Positions 23,883-35,655 of a DNA stretch of 64,000 nucleotides are shown here, in pieces. The number at the start of each line of letters is the position of its first letter. Within the stretch, counting starts at the first letter, position 1. The notes beneath the pieces were generated by a model, which was not told the origin of the DNA, did no database searches, and saw only the letters and a program-made list of their open reading frames with translations. Position numbers and translations under genes: made by a program. The DNA comes from Taenia hydatigena (Eukaryota > Platyhelminthes > Cestoda > Cyclophyllidea > Taeniidae), in NCBI GenBank assembly GCA_036345935.2, contig JADWOT020001810.1:1-64000 (forward strand). The letters are read 5' to 3'.

Positions 23883-24062
23883 TCATTGAGAGGCAGCACA
23901 GATCACACCAACCTCTAGGTCGGAGTAGAGAGTAAGGGAGAACTCAAACCTCAAATTCTGCACTTTTTTAGCAATCCCTTGGAGCACATTGGGTGCACCA
24001 CCACAGACAGACACGTTCTTGCCATCCTTAAGGTTTGGACCATCATTGGCTTCATGCGAAGC
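23883..24062 (-). pseudogene. Exon-like segment with an actin-fold-like glycine motif (A1 copy)
   Basis: A T-rich acceptor with TTTTAG (complement, at 24063-24070) is followed by 59 open codons and TGA (23883-23885). The A2 counterpart (30915-31136) is open for 73 codons and has Trp where A1 has TGA. The A3 counterpart (from 47363 down) is frameshifted. The segment Cys-Gly-Gly-Ala/x-x-x-Leu-Gln-Gly-Ile-Ala resembles the Gly-Gly ... Pro-Gly nucleotide-binding motif of actins and actin-related proteins, but with Gln for Pro and no second supporting motif. By eye, A1 and A2 differ at all three codon positions with only a mild third-position excess, suggesting relaxed evolution. Confidence 0.35.
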
Positions 24063-24678
24063 CTAAAATGAAACAGTTTCTTTCCTTCTTTGACTACCAG
24101 AGCTTATCTAACCAAAAACTGCCGCAATCAAAACACGCAACGTGCCGTCTATATCGACAGACAATGCACTAAACACAACCGATGACCGCGAAACTGCCAA
24201 ACTTGAAGAACCAATGTTGAGCAAAGATCTTTTAATTGTAAGGATTCTTACAAATACACAAAACACCGTCAAGCTTGGCCTTAGGACAACTGCTACAATT
24301 GATCTTTGCGAGTGTATAGAAATCAAATGCAGTTCATCTTCGAAAATTAGTACACAGCTACGAAAAATTGCATCCTATTATAGAAAACACTATGCGTCAT
24401 ACAAACTTGGCTGCATCCATTCTAAAAATGGGTGCCAGAAGGTTACGCACCAAATGTGGGAATTGAAGCGCTATGCTCGAGCAGACTGATTATTTTGTTG
24501 TGAAATTATTAACTTAGATGACAGGGTACCAACATAGCCCTTATGGGTAGTGAAAGTGTGGCCTCTCCCGACATAATTATCACACGTCTTTGGTACTGTC
24601 CCTATTGATTGCCTTTCTTCCAGACATTAAAGTTCAAACTTCATTTTCGCATCTCATCAGTGGTGCGCCTTTGCAGAG

Positions 24679-24852
24679 TCACAGATACAATGTTAAGCGA
24701 TCGATGGCTATAAACCTGGCGGCGTGATGTGAACAAAACAATTGGTAGATGTTAGAACGTTTCCATGTGGCATGAACTGTAAATGTTACAATAGGCAGAA
24801 GCAAGAGCGACATTAAATCGTAAGACATCTTAGCTTCAACCTCCTTTTCCCT
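24679..24852 (-). other. Candidate minus-strand exon with a hydrophobic segment (A1)
   Basis: Acceptor TTAATTTATAG (complement, ending at 24853) is followed by 57 open codons and TGA (24679-24681). The segment starts Lys/Glu rich and continues with Leu-Leu-Leu-Leu-Pro-Ile-Val, a possible membrane stretch. The A2 counterpart (from 32110 down) keeps the acceptor and both halves of the frame but has a one-base shift between them. A conserved donor upstream (complement near 25104 in A1 and near 32394 in A2) would feed this exon. The product is unknown. Confidence 0.35.
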
Positions 24853-25250
24853 CTATAAATTAACAGCCACACCCCCAGCAATAAGTCAACCCACTCAACG
24901 CTCACACATGTGGACGGCATGAAAAACCAGTGCATCGTATCAAGGCTCTTAATAATATAACCTCGCATCGGCTTCACCTCACATGTGGTTGTTGTTGATG
25001 GTAATGTTAAAAGCCGCATAATCTGACTAATGCCTTAGATTAAAACAAAAAATCAAAAAGAACAAGCCTATGATAAGAAATCACTCAACTGTCCCACAGG
25101 GAAGTACTCACCAAGGTACCGCCTTCCTCTCCCTTCCCTCTCGCCTGCCTGCCTACCTGACACCCACACACACGCCGCACCCAGTCTTCCACTAATGTTG
25201 GGGCCCTCTTCCAGGCACAGGGTCACGTCGCTGCCTACCTGCCAATGCCC

Positions 25251-25432
25251 TGCGTCCCGAGGCTCCCTCGAAGGCAAAAAAGGCAGAATACTAGGATAGA
25301 ATACATATATTCAGCGGACAGAGGGGAATAGGCTGCTGGCATGACCTGGAGGCCAGCCCGCGCAGCTAGGACAGTACGACCACCTCTGTGACCTTGACCG
25401 AAACCGGTAGTTCCAACAAACAAAGTACTACA
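25251..25432 (-). mobile_element. Solo-LTR-like repeat, copy a
   Basis: Read on the minus strand it begins TGTAGTACTTTGTTTG (complement of 25417-25432) and runs to CGGGACGCA near 25251, matching the copies at 35656, 36517, 38042 and 48850. It has the TATA-like stretch of the family. The terminal CTACA is missing or changed here and no target duplication was found. It sits exactly between A1 and A2. Confidence 0.7.
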
Positions 25433-28400
25433 CAAAACCCTTGTTCCTTTGTTTGCGAAGAAACACATACGAATGAGCAACATTTTTAAATTTGCTAATG
25501 ATAAAAATGAAGAGGAACACATAACACTGTGGAGATATCATCACAGCTTGTATGGGGAGATGTAGGTATCAGAAACAGTAGGGATTCAGGATCTAGGGAG
25601 TTCGTGCTGTTCAACATCAAAGTACTGCCAGAAGAGTGTCCCGTTCCCCTCTTGATGCGTGGTTTCCACGGACTTCGCGATGATAGCGGTGTTTCCACAC
25701 CGACAAATTGTACTTATAATCCGCTTTGGATGGCGAACCGCTCGTCTGCATTCAAAACACACACCATCGACATTTGAACCTGCGAAACGGAAACAGCAAG
25801 CATGGATTTTGGAAAGCCTCGATAAATAAGGAGGAAATAAGGTTTAAACAGAGGTGCTGGTTTTATGCCCCCATGAGCATTCATAATGCAGGGGTGTCAC
25901 GCGAGGCAGGAAGAGATAGGTCACGCTATACAAGAAACAGGCATCATTTATCAAGAATGGCACAGACCAGTGCCAGTGCCTGCGTACAACGAAGTGCGGT
26001 GATAAACAAGGTTTCTTGTGAAGGGAGGCGTCTACAATCCTGGACACCCGTACCAGCAGGAGGCATCAACCTAGTCAGCAATTAGACACTTTAAAGGTGT
26101 AGACGTCTATCGGTCAGTGGATATCCCGCAAATTTTGGTCTTCGGCTCACCCCCACAGTGGTAATTCCTGAGACCCTTTATTTGTTAAATAAACTTCACA
26201 ATTTCCAGTGTCTGCATGACACAACCACTCAATGCCTTCAGGTGTGCCTCCTATTAAAGCATCCTCTCACATCCTGTATCCACTCAAAAGGACATCACAA
26301 TCAAAGTGCGTAAAAAGCAGAAGTGATGTGATAGGCATGAAACTGTCCCTTCTGTACGCCACGTCGCAGGGATCACTATGAGAAAAAAAACGGTGCACAT
26401 CGAGGAGTCGCCCAGGGAATAGGACAAGGAACTATTACAAATAAAACGCATAAGATCTGTTCGAAAAAAATCTCCCCTTTGAGAGTGGCAAGCACTTATA
26501 GGCTCAAGGCAAAAGGTAGCACTGAAAAAACGAATTCACAACAGAAATTAAGACTGAATCGCCAAAAAATACATAATTTCGAAGGTTAAAAGCTAAAAAG
26601 AGATAAAAAAGAAAATTTGAACCCACCAATGAGTTAATTGCAAGCTTAAAGACGAGAAAAAGGAAGCTACGCTAAAAGCGCTTGTCGAAACAAATGACAG
26701 AAATAAAAATGCTTGGTTGTTCCCTGCATACCCTCAGAAAGGTAAAATTTCACACGAACGAAAAAAATTCGCAGTAACCAAATGAAACAACGCAAGAAGG
26801 CGGTCTAGCAGAATCATCGCAAAACCTACAATTTTATAAATGAAGTCAACCTACTTAACTTTACGCACGATAGTTGAAGTTGAGACACAAAAAACCCTTG
26901 TGTTCCACCAAGAGTGTGCGAATGAATTGATGTCTACCCTTCGCAAGCGAACAAAAGACAAAAGAAACTTCACCTTGCCAAACAAACGCCTTTTAACTGC
27001 TTTTCAAAAGCCATCCTCAAAATTACCTAAAAAAGACTACTTAATCAAAACCTCGCAAAGCGCTAAGCATGGGCAAATAGAAAAGATATGAAAAGTACAG
27101 AAAACAGCGCAAATGAATCGTTAATCATTCTAACGATAATAAGAGAGATTCCCATGCTAAAGGAGTAACATCAGGCCTACCAACAAAAAATGAGAACGAT
27201 GGCACGGTGGGAAGAAGCAATAGCGCAGAGATCGATTGTAAGAACACTACGCGTCAAGGACTCGATGATGTGTCCCACGCCTATTGTGATGGACACAGTT
27301 CGACGCGTTGATCCCTGAATGAGTTTTGCGACCCTGTGGATAGACACTGACCGGTTAATAATGCGACCCCTAAGAGAGATGTAGATTGACAATATTGATA
27401 CCCGGTTATGGATCCCATGTCCATGCGGATTAGTCTGGATTGGCGTTGACACGCAACTCCATTGCATGCGCTTGATGATTTTGAACGCCCTACCAGCCAA
27501 CACCGTCTTGCGCAATCCCCTACTTAAAGACAAAGTCTTGTGCAGCAGATATTATACTTACTCGTTAGAGTAGCCATTCCCCACGCTTTGTAAGAAAATG
27601 GATTCAGGGGCACACGAAAAGCCATCATCACAGCTCTGCACTGACATGGCCCACTTCACTTCGACGTCCATGGGTGCCTAGTGTGGCCTAGCTAGCCATT
27701 CAGCATTGCTGCATCTCACCGGCAGCACCTGCATTCTTGCAGCCACAGTACTTGACACCTACCTTCAATCGGCAAATTGAGTAATCTACCAGAGTAAAAC
27801 TAGTGTTTTCACCTCCCCCAATAGCTTTACATTCGCTTGACTAAGGCGCATTCTAACATCCTAGCTTTGCATTGTCCACTACTTTAATCCTTTGAATGAA
27901 CACTATGGACAGGTCCGTCTCGGTCAGTCTCGTATGCCTACCGCATGCTGCCCAAATTTACCGCCACACGTTTCGCAGGTCTAGAAAGGGCCGGGAGAAC
28001 AGATGGATTGTCGAAAAATCATCAGATAGGCGGGTATGTAGGTGATTCGGCGGATGAAGAGATTGAGATAAACGAAATGCTGTAAAAAGTCATTGGACAG
28101 TCAACACAAGCTTTACCGCCTCACCTAGACTCTACCTCCACATCTCTACTAAATGACCGAACAAATGAATAAAAAGGAACAGCGATGCAAATAAATAAAA
28201 TAATTCGTAAAGTAATTGTCTCGAAACAATATCCATGATAGGTGTGATGGGGGAAAAGGATACCATGATCATAAGGAAAGGCGACGCACCGCAAAAAAAG
28301 CACTCGTGCGACAGACACAAAGCCAAATAATGTCACAGAACTAGGGTACGAACTACACCACACCGGGTCTTTGTCCATGTCTGCGTCGCATTACCGTCAA

Positions 28401-28687
28401 GTTCTGGAATACAGGGTTGGAGCAAGCGTGCACAACTTGCTCCCATACATTGGGCATGTCAATGCCGGTGACACTCCCCTCACCCTCCCCCCTCCAAGCT
28501 ACCTAGTGCACCTGCAGCTCCACTGCATCAGACACACGCATGACAGCACTCAGTCAATCAACAGTATGTACAATAGACCTGCCAGGAGTGCGCGTGTGCC
28601 TAAAACAATGGAACAAGTGCCGTACGTAAACAAGACAACTGACGCGGAAAAGCATCCCATTCCTTTCCACTGTGAGCAACTTCCATC

Positions 28688-28924
28688 CTAAGCATTCTTA
28701 GCAGCAATAATGCAATCAAGATGAAGCAATGCACCCGGAAAAATGCGTCGCGAGGGCGTCAGAGAGGTGTTAATTTCAGCAGCTCCGACAGTCAAATCTT
28801 CTAATGCAGATGAGGCGGCACAACCACTCACATCAGGCAGGACTGTGTGAACGCTCCAACGCCACACCTCGCACCCCTGAAGTAAAGCTGGTGAAGATAA
28901 CTTGGCGGATATGTCTATGTCCAA
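28688..28924 (-). pseudogene. A2 counterpart of the 21605-21790 exon-like segment
   Basis: A 78-codon minus-strand frame that shares the Trp-Arg-Trp start and the Glu-Asp-Leu-Thr-Val-Gly core with A1 but diverges towards its end. Conservation of the frame across the duplication is the evidence that this was coding. No function can be given. Confidence 0.3.
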
Positions 28925-30195
28925 GTAGATCGCCTCATCTTCGCCCGTCTATCTACCCAAACCTCTACTAACCAAATAACCCAACGAACAGGTAAGTGAA
29001 AAGAACGTGAATAGCTAAAAAGACGAAGCCTAAAGCTTGCCGATCCACATTTGCCTGTGTCTTGGTGGACGCCCACTAACTACTGGCCGTCAAGAATACC
29101 AATCCGGCTAACTTAAGGGAGACGCCAAACCTGCAATTTTGCCTATGTCCGCGATTCGTCAGCCAACTATCAGCCTCAAGGGAAAAACAGCTAAAGCCAA
29201 AGCTGCTTACCACCACGACTAACACAAGGGTGGCGAAGACCACACCGGACCTAGTACACTGCTACACAGCAGGGGTGAATAAACCGAGGTAATCAGTGGG
29301 CTGCCTTCCAAGTCATTAACGTGACAATACGCTTCTAATAACTATTCCATCCATAAATATTTCGGATGCAGGGATCTCGAGATGCTTTTTTGACAATGAC
29401 AAATGCGCACGGTTCCGTGGTTTACACGAGAAACACTAAACAGTCAAACTCGTGTCCTATTTCCTGCCCTTCTTCTCATTTGCAAATAACATCAGCAGAA
29501 GGAACCGGCAAAATTGCTTGACATTCAGTAAAATTTGAGCGCGCATAAAAATGGGCATTAAATTACGAGATGGTCCTCCTCAATTCCACAAAACACTGAG
29601 AAAAAGTAGAGCAGCAGTGAGCTTTCCAACTACAAGTAGATTAGAATCTACTCACTTGATGCAACTGCGAGAAGTGCCAATTTTAATGTTCCGACTTTGG
29701 CAGAAAACACTAATTTGCTATGAGGCAAATTGCCGTATTCTACCTACCAGCATCCTGTACACTCAATATGGCAACTATGAATTTAACATTTAACACTAAC
29801 AACTTGTTCCAATCAAAATTCTCAAAAAACACACGCATATTTATTCGAACCCGCTAAGCGCGCGACCTTTCACGGTTAGGGTAGAATAGAATAAGATTAA
29901 TGGGCGAAAGTACGCCATCTACTATTCTAAGCGAAAAGCGATAACAAGATGCGCAAAATGGATAAATGCAGCTAACGGCATGACCAGATGTCAATGAGCA
30001 CAAAGGTTAGAATCGTCAACTATTAAAGCATACCACTTCTGGATTAAGGCACCCAAACAAATGATGACAACAAACCAGTGAAACGAGTAGAAAATGGGAA
30101 AGAAGAGACACAGCTGCCCCTAAACCAGCATTGGGTTCCCATAAAATACACAGTGACTGTGACCGATGTAAGGGACTACACCTCGCACTAAGGCG

Positions 30196-30483
30196 TCACA
30201 CCTCATCAAAGTGCATAAAAAGCAAATGGTATGCATAAATAGAGACGTTACAAATATGGATAAACGTGCATTTATACGTACCTATCAATCGGCGAGCCAC
30301 TTCCGCCATGCATCCATAGCCATCACACTCGTTCACATGGCCCTTTCGCCTACCACTCCACAGCGCAGGAGTCACAACGCGACACCACTTGCACCCTACT
30401 TCGCAGTCCTCCAACAGTTTTAACAAAGTTCCATCAGTGAACGCTGATCGCAAAAACGCCTTTCGACGGTGACGCAGCCTCAA
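30196..30483 (-). pseudogene. A2 exon-like frame ending at a GTACGT donor
   Basis: A minus-strand 95-codon frame, most of it upstream of a strong donor (complement near 30279). The Cys-Met-x-Glu-Val-Ala segment before the donor is shared with A1 in the same phase. The A3 copy (46.52-46.9 kb) reads into a stop at the boundary. The residues after the donor in this frame would be intronic. Confidence 0.35.
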
Positions 30484-30914
30484 AGAAATACCTGTCCTTT
30501 GCAGACTTGGAGGAAAACACAGCCGATGTGCTGCTGCTTTTGTTCAGTCATCTCCATTCTGCGCGGTAAAATTCGATGTTTGCATCAACCTATCGCCCGC
30601 GTCACCAAATACTCCATTCGAGGAACATCCTCGAGCCTGCAGACACAAACTGATACTTAAAAAAACAATGTCAATCAAGGCGACGGATTGACACGCTGAG
30701 CGAAGATAGAGTGAGCCGCACGCCGACGCCGCGGTCGCAGCAGAATCTTTACGACGTTGGTCTAGGTTTGTTCGGATCGCTTCTACTGAAGTTATAGTGA
30801 AGAAAATATTCAAGTACCCTTTCGTAGGGCACTGCAACCATATCTGCGCCCAATGAACACGACAAATTCGACCGGTATGGTTGTTGTAACAATTTGGAAA
30901 ATGTGGTCGTCACA

Positions 30915-31136
30915 TTACATTTGTGAATAGACTTCGGAAAAGGATATACGACGAATCCATTGAGACGCAGCACAGATCACACCAACTTCTGGACAGGAAT
31001 AGAGAGCAACGGGGAACTCCAACTTGAAATTCGGCATTTGTTCAGCAATCCCTTGCAGCATATTTGATGCGCCACCACAGACAAGTACATTCATGACACC
31101 CTTAAGGCTCGGACCATCATTGACCGCACGTGAAGC
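30915..31136 (-). pseudogene. A2 copy of the Gly-Gly motif exon, open for 73 codons
   Basis: Starts after a TTTTAG acceptor (complement at 31137-31144), runs through Val-Cys-Gly-Gly-Ala-Ser-Asn-Met, and ends at TAA (30915-30917). No indel separates it from the A1 copy over 180 bases. The weak actin-related resemblance noted for A1 applies equally here. Confidence 0.35.
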
Positions 31137-32505
31137 CTAAAATGAAACAGTTTCTTTCCTTTTCGAACTAATAAAGCTTATCCAGCCATAATAATGCCGC
31201 AATTGAAACGCAACGTGCCCACCACATCGTAAGACAGCATGCCAAACACGACCGATGACATTGGAACTGCCAAACTTGAAGGACCACGGTCGAGCAAATA
31301 TCTTCTAATCTCAAGAATTTTTGGAAATACACAAAACACACCATCAAGCTTAGCCTTAGAACAGCTGCTATAATCTATCTTTGCGAGTGTATGCAAACAA
31401 AATGCAGTTCATCTTCGGAAATTGATTTTGGCAATTGACATACAGCTACAAAAATTGCATTGTATTATAGAAAGCTGTATTTATTCTGGAAAAGGACATC
31501 AGAACATTATGCACCACATGTGAGAATCAAATCGCTATCCTCAAGCAGACTGGATACTTTGTTATAAACTTATTAACTTAGATGACAGAGCATCGACACA
31601 GCCTTTATGGGTAGTGAAACGGTGGCCTCTGTCGACACAGTCATTACACAATGGATAGAGATGTAGCGCGCTTCCCGTTTGTCTCCTCGTCTTCTGCCTC
31701 AAAATCCTCTGGATAGATGGGTCAGAGCCAACTGACTTTATTGCAAAGTTGGGTTGCTCGGGTCATTATCTCCCCTTTCTCCTCTAGGGAATTTCGACAA
31801 AGCTCTCATCACTAGATGTGCGATTGTCCCATTTCAACAATAAAGCATTGCACAAATCCTTCGTCTTATCGGCCTTGTCTTTGGTACTGCTCTTATCGGA
31901 TGTCTTTCTTCCAGTCAGTGGTGCGCATTTGCAGGGTCACAGATGCAATATTAAGGCATTGATGGCTATAAACCTAGCAGTGATGTGGACAAAACAATTG
32001 GTAGGTGTTGGAACGTTTCCATATGGCGTGAACTATGAATGCTACAATGGGCGGAAGCAAGTACAACATTGATTGTGGGACATCCTCGCTTCCTCCTCCT
32101 CCTCCTTCCCCTAAAAATTAACAACCACACCCTAGCAATAAGTCACCCCGCTCAACGCTCACACATGTGGACGTCGTGAAAAACCAATACATCGTATGAA
32201 GGCTCCTGATAATATAGCCTCAAATCAGCTTCGCCTCACGCTGCACCGTTGTTATTATTGCTGCTAAAGGCCTCAAAATCTTACTACTAACTTGGGTTGG
32301 AAAAAAAACAGAACAAGCAAAAGTGGTGTAATTTTAAGCCTATGACATGATCTCACTCAACTTGTACAACATACACTGCCCATGGGGGAGTACTTACCGA
32401 GATACCGTTCTCCTCTCCCTTCGTTCTCGCCCGCTCGTCCGCCTGCCTGGCGTTCACGCAACCACACACGCCGCACCAATTATTCCATGAAGTAGTCCAC
32501 ACTAA

Positions 32506-32901
32506 GGAGGGGCAAGGGAACTCTCAGTTGAATTCATCACACCTTATATTTGCTCCGACACCTCAGCTGTCACCGTCGACAACGACGAGTTCAAAGGCCC
32601 TTGCCGTAGTCCCAGTGGCTTCCCATGGATCGGCTTCTATGCCCACATTCCCCCATGCTGCCATTGCCACCGTCGACAATGCATGTTATTGTTGACAGGA
32701 AGCCTGATGAGTCTGCAATCGACGAAGACGTTGGGAAGCGTCAAGTGGCCAGCGTTGCGAACAATGGCGGCGACGGTGGCAAGGCAGCCAGCGGTGGTCA
32801 GAGGCCGACTATTACAGCACATAATTACTGCAAAATTGACGCCTAGTGTCACTCACTCAAGTCCCCATGTCTATCACATAATAATGAGCCAGAGGAAGTG
32901 A
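32506..32901 (+). CDS. Unassigned GC-rich ORF island, 131 codons open without an early ATG
   Basis: Open on the plus strand from after TAA (32503-32505) to TGA (32899-32901). The first in-frame ATG is 32683. A second plus frame (32625-32846) begins with ATG in a CCCATGG context and encodes 73 residues with an Asn-Gly-Gly-Asp-Gly-Gly stretch. A third plus frame and a minus frame are also open here. The island is visibly richer in G, C and CpG than its surroundings and lies just past the end of A2, in sequence not repeated in this window. Multiple open frames are expected from GC richness, so which one is used, if any, cannot be decided. Confidence 0.3.
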   Translation, partial: GGARELSVEFITPYICSDTSAVTVDNDEFKGPCRSPSGFPWIGFYAHIPPCCHCHRRQCMLLLTGSLMSLQSTKTLGSVKWPALRTMAATVARQPAVVRGRLLQHIITAKLTPSVTHSSPHVYHIIMSQRK

Positions 32902-33270
32902 AAATTCCCTTTCTTCGTACTTTGGGCCCGCAACCACTTTAGCAGCATGTGAAGCCAAGTGCTTGGTAAGTTCTCCTCCTCGCCTTCCCTCCCACCAAGT
33001 GGGGCCTCATTCACCACCAGGTCATCATTCCATCCTCATTCAAATGAGCCCCCACCTACTTACCTACTTCAATCAATCCCCTCTACTCCATTGGTCAGCA
33101 CATTAAACGAACACGAAAAAGCGTTGCCATCCAACAACCAGCTAAAACACGTCAAATTTTCTCCCTAAAACCTCATCAACTAAAAAGGGATCCCTATACA
33201 CACACACGTTTACGGAACTAAAAACGCGTAGATTTACGTGCACCAAAACAACTGGTAGACAGTAAGAAAT

Positions 33271-33271
<1 letters not shown>

Positions 33272-33303
<32 letters not shown>
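33272..33303. repeat. (CA)n microsatellite, about 16 units
   Basis: Uninterrupted CA dinucleotide run. The longest perfect simple repeat noticed in the window. Confidence 0.97.
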
Positions 33304-34100
33304 ATTCACGAAAAGAAGGGCACCTACGGTACGCTTGAAAAAAGCTCTGGAACACTTCTCCTTCTCGTCCTCTCCATCTTTTCGGTGTTAACACAATCAC
33401 CAGCGCAACACATCAACGTGAAAAATAAACCCATCAGTGTTACACTCCAGTTAGTCCATTGAGCATGCGCCCACGCCCTTCTCACCCTTCTCACACCTAC
33501 CGCTATGCCATCCAACACACACCGCTATCGCCCATGCCAACATCACATCGCACAGCCGAGACGAGGACGCCTCCACCAATGACTTCACGAGCTCGTACTG
33601 CCTACCATTCCACAGACTCATCAAATGTTACCTCACCACAGTAATTTCGTAGCATCCGAAAAGGGAAAAAAGCAAGCAATGGAAGAGCCGATGGGTGAAT
33701 GTCTAATACGCTGCAAAGCTAACGTCTCTGAACATAACCAATGATAGGAGAAAACACCTTAACAGGCAAACATTTAAGACTGCTACAAAGTACAATCTGC
33801 GTAGTGATGCAAATGCTTCCCATTAGTCACTCCTTCCTCCGCTTCTGCTGCGCCCACCTCGCCCAGACACCAACTCATGCCGTCAAAGCTGAGCCCACCA
33901 TTAAGCCATCACCGACGCCCTCCACGCAACACGTTTCGCAAAGATCACACCAGCACAAGAATAACCCTGATCTCCAAGTCAATGGGCAGTGAAGTTCCCA
34001 AGTGTCTTACGCCCTCCATGTATGCATGTGTGATCCACAAACACGGATATCATAGCAATGAAATCAACGCACCTTTTACCCTACATGAAGTGTGAAATGA
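33304..34100. other. No supported gene; several short low-complexity frames
   Basis: Frames such as 33459-33644 plus (Pro, Thr and Ser rich), 33324-33518 minus (with one hydrophobic stretch) and 33877-34095 plus are open but have no conserved copy, recognisable motif or good paired splice signals. Confidence 0.4.
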
Positions 34101-34210
34101 TCTACAGGTGAATGATAAAAGCATGCTTCTACCCTGAATGAGAACGCAAATCGAATCTGTAGCTATACAAAATCGACAGCAAAAGTTCACTTACAGCAAT
34201 CCAATCTTAC

Positions 34211-34332
34211 CCGAGGAACGTGTGAAGTGATAGCGAAGGCGGGAGCCGCACTTGTTGCTGACAGATAATGTCGCCATTCTTGGCAAAAGAAGAAGTCTTG
34301 ACAGGATCTGCATCTACCTCTTCAACGTCTAC
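34211..34332 (-). other. Candidate exon, left tandem copy (122 nt)
   Basis: Acceptor CTTACATACTAG (complement, ending at 34333) and donor GTAAGATTGG (complement of 34201-34210) flank 122 bases open for 40 codons plus two bases. The N-terminal part is acidic (Val-Asp-Val-Glu-Glu-Val-Asp) and a Phe-Ala-Lys-Asn-Gly segment follows. The donor phase is the same as in the right copy. No family was recognised. Confidence 0.4.
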
Positions 34333-34835
34333 CTAGTATGTAAGCGGATAAAGGGAATGGATTGAAAGGTATGCAGGTGTAATGAATGCCTATTAGCAAG
34401 AAAATAATGAATAGGTACCAAGTACTCAGTGAAGCTGAAACACTTCTCAACAAAATTGTCGCACTAAGCCAAATCCACTATCATTAAAGAACGAACCGAT
34501 TACAAACTGCCATAACAATCCCAAACTCTCAATTACTGTATTGCAAAGAAAAAAGTGGACGCGAGTAGGCACTGCAGTTGGAAAAAACGTCCTAACAGTC
34601 ACATTACGAGGCCGTTGCGTCTACACTAGCACGCAGGCGTGTAAAGGAAGCCAATCAGCATTCAGAGGACGTGGTAGCAACCAAGAAACTAAAACTAACG
34701 TATCTCGTACCACACAAAAATGTGGGAGGTCCTACGAACAAATGATGCAAGCATGTTTCCATCCAGCATAAGGACGCAGACTGAATCCATTGCTGCATAG
34801 AAAAGACGGCAACAGTATTTGCAATTCAATCTTAC

Positions 34836-34958
34836 CTGAGGAAGCCATCGCTTAATTGGGAGGCGATAACTGAGTCGAGATTCGTATCCATTGCACCCTC
34901 ATAATGCCTCCATTTTTCGCAAAGCACAATTTTTTTGTCGGCAACTTCAACATCCGAC
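34836..34958 (-). other. Candidate exon, right tandem copy (123 nt)
   Basis: Acceptor GTTTATTTTTTAG (complement, ending at 34959) and donor CAG/GTAAGATTG (complement of 34827-34835) flank 123 bases. Two frames are informative. One is fully open (one base, 40 codons, two bases) with Glu-Lys-Trp-Arg-His-Tyr. The other aligns with the left copy at Phe-Ala-Lys-Asn-Gly but meets TAA. A short ATG-initiated piece at 35342-35376 with a GC-type donor would join the open frame in phase, but that link is speculative. Confidence 0.4.
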
Positions 34959-35655
34959 CTAAAAAATAAACAGCTGAAAGCGATGGACCATAAGGCACAT
35001 AGTGAATACTTTCTAGCAAAAATAATGAGTATGTGCCAAGCACTTGGCAACGTTAAATCTCTCCTCAACAAAATTACGATTCATTAATCAAAATCCACAG
35101 TCAAAAAATAACAAACTGGTTGACAAACTGTCAAAACAATATTATTTGTTACTTAAAGCATTGCACAGCGAACAATGGACATGAGTGGATTTTGCAGCTG
35201 GAAAACAAAACGTCTCAACATTCCCATTAGGAAGCCTTCGAGTTTACTCCAGCAAGTAGGCGTACGAAGGAAGCCAATCGGCATAAAAAAACTAATAACA
35301 CATAACAAACTAACAATAGTAAAAAAACACTAAATACTTGCCGGCTTCCAATTTGTTCAAGCGAATTGAGCCCCATTAACCGAGAACAATGACCACCAAA
35401 ACAAACACCGCTCACGTACTTCGCGCGCAACTTCAGCCAACCATTTTAACGCTGTTCGATAAAACAAATCACCACCTTATTTTTGCAAATTTTAACAAGC
35501 GAATAAACTTTTATAAAATTCTCACCTTCTGTTTCAGGTGATAGATTTGCAAAGTAATAATGTCATCAAAATTAATTATTTCGCAAACGTAAGTAAAAAA
35601 AATAGCAACGAACTCCAGATTTCTAAACGCGTTAAAATAAAATTGCAAGAGTCAT

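Larger units (their letters stand above)
17635..25196 (-). repeat. Family A block, copy A1 (about 7.5 kb)
   Basis: Colinear with A2 (25440-32490) from 'aacactgtggagac' on the left through the ends near 25.19 and 32.48 kb ('cacacacgccgcacc' in both). A1 lacks about 0.23 kb found in A2 at 31.65-31.87 kb and has a short unique stretch there. A1 and A2 sit in direct tandem, separated by an LTR-like repeat. Coding-like minus-strand segments inside A1 are listed separately. Confidence 0.9.
25440..32490 (-). repeat. Family A block, copy A2 (about 7.05 kb)
   Basis: Tandem direct copy of A1. Shared landmarks are at 26.36 with 19.00, 27.2-27.5 with 19.95-20.26, 28.69-28.92 with 21.6-21.83, 29.64 with 22.51, 30.2-30.6 with 23.1-23.5, 31.08-31.40 with 24.00-24.33, and 31.9-32.15 with 24.66-24.9 kb. 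Exon-like frames in A2 carry more shifts than those in A1, except 30915-31136. Confidence 0.9.
34110..35280. repeat. Tandem duplication of about 0.63 kb (34.11-34.74 and 34.74-35.28 kb)
   Basis: Two adjacent direct copies. Anchors are 'caatcttacc' (34202-34211 and 34827-34836), 'caacaaaatt' (34448-34457 and 35066-35075) and 'aaggaagccaatc' (34645-34657 and 35269-35281). Each copy carries one minus-strand exon-like segment with both splice sites. Confidence 0.8.

Noticed and set aside
24142..24489. 115-codon plus-strand frame in A1
   Set aside because: Not kept in A2 (31.2-31.5 kb) or A3. The minus-strand frame over part of it is shared instead.
33272..33303. CA run as part of a CRISPR-like or telomeric array
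   Set aside because: It is a perfect dinucleotide microsatellite without spacers. No array of regularly spaced repeats or telomere-type units was found anywhere in the window.
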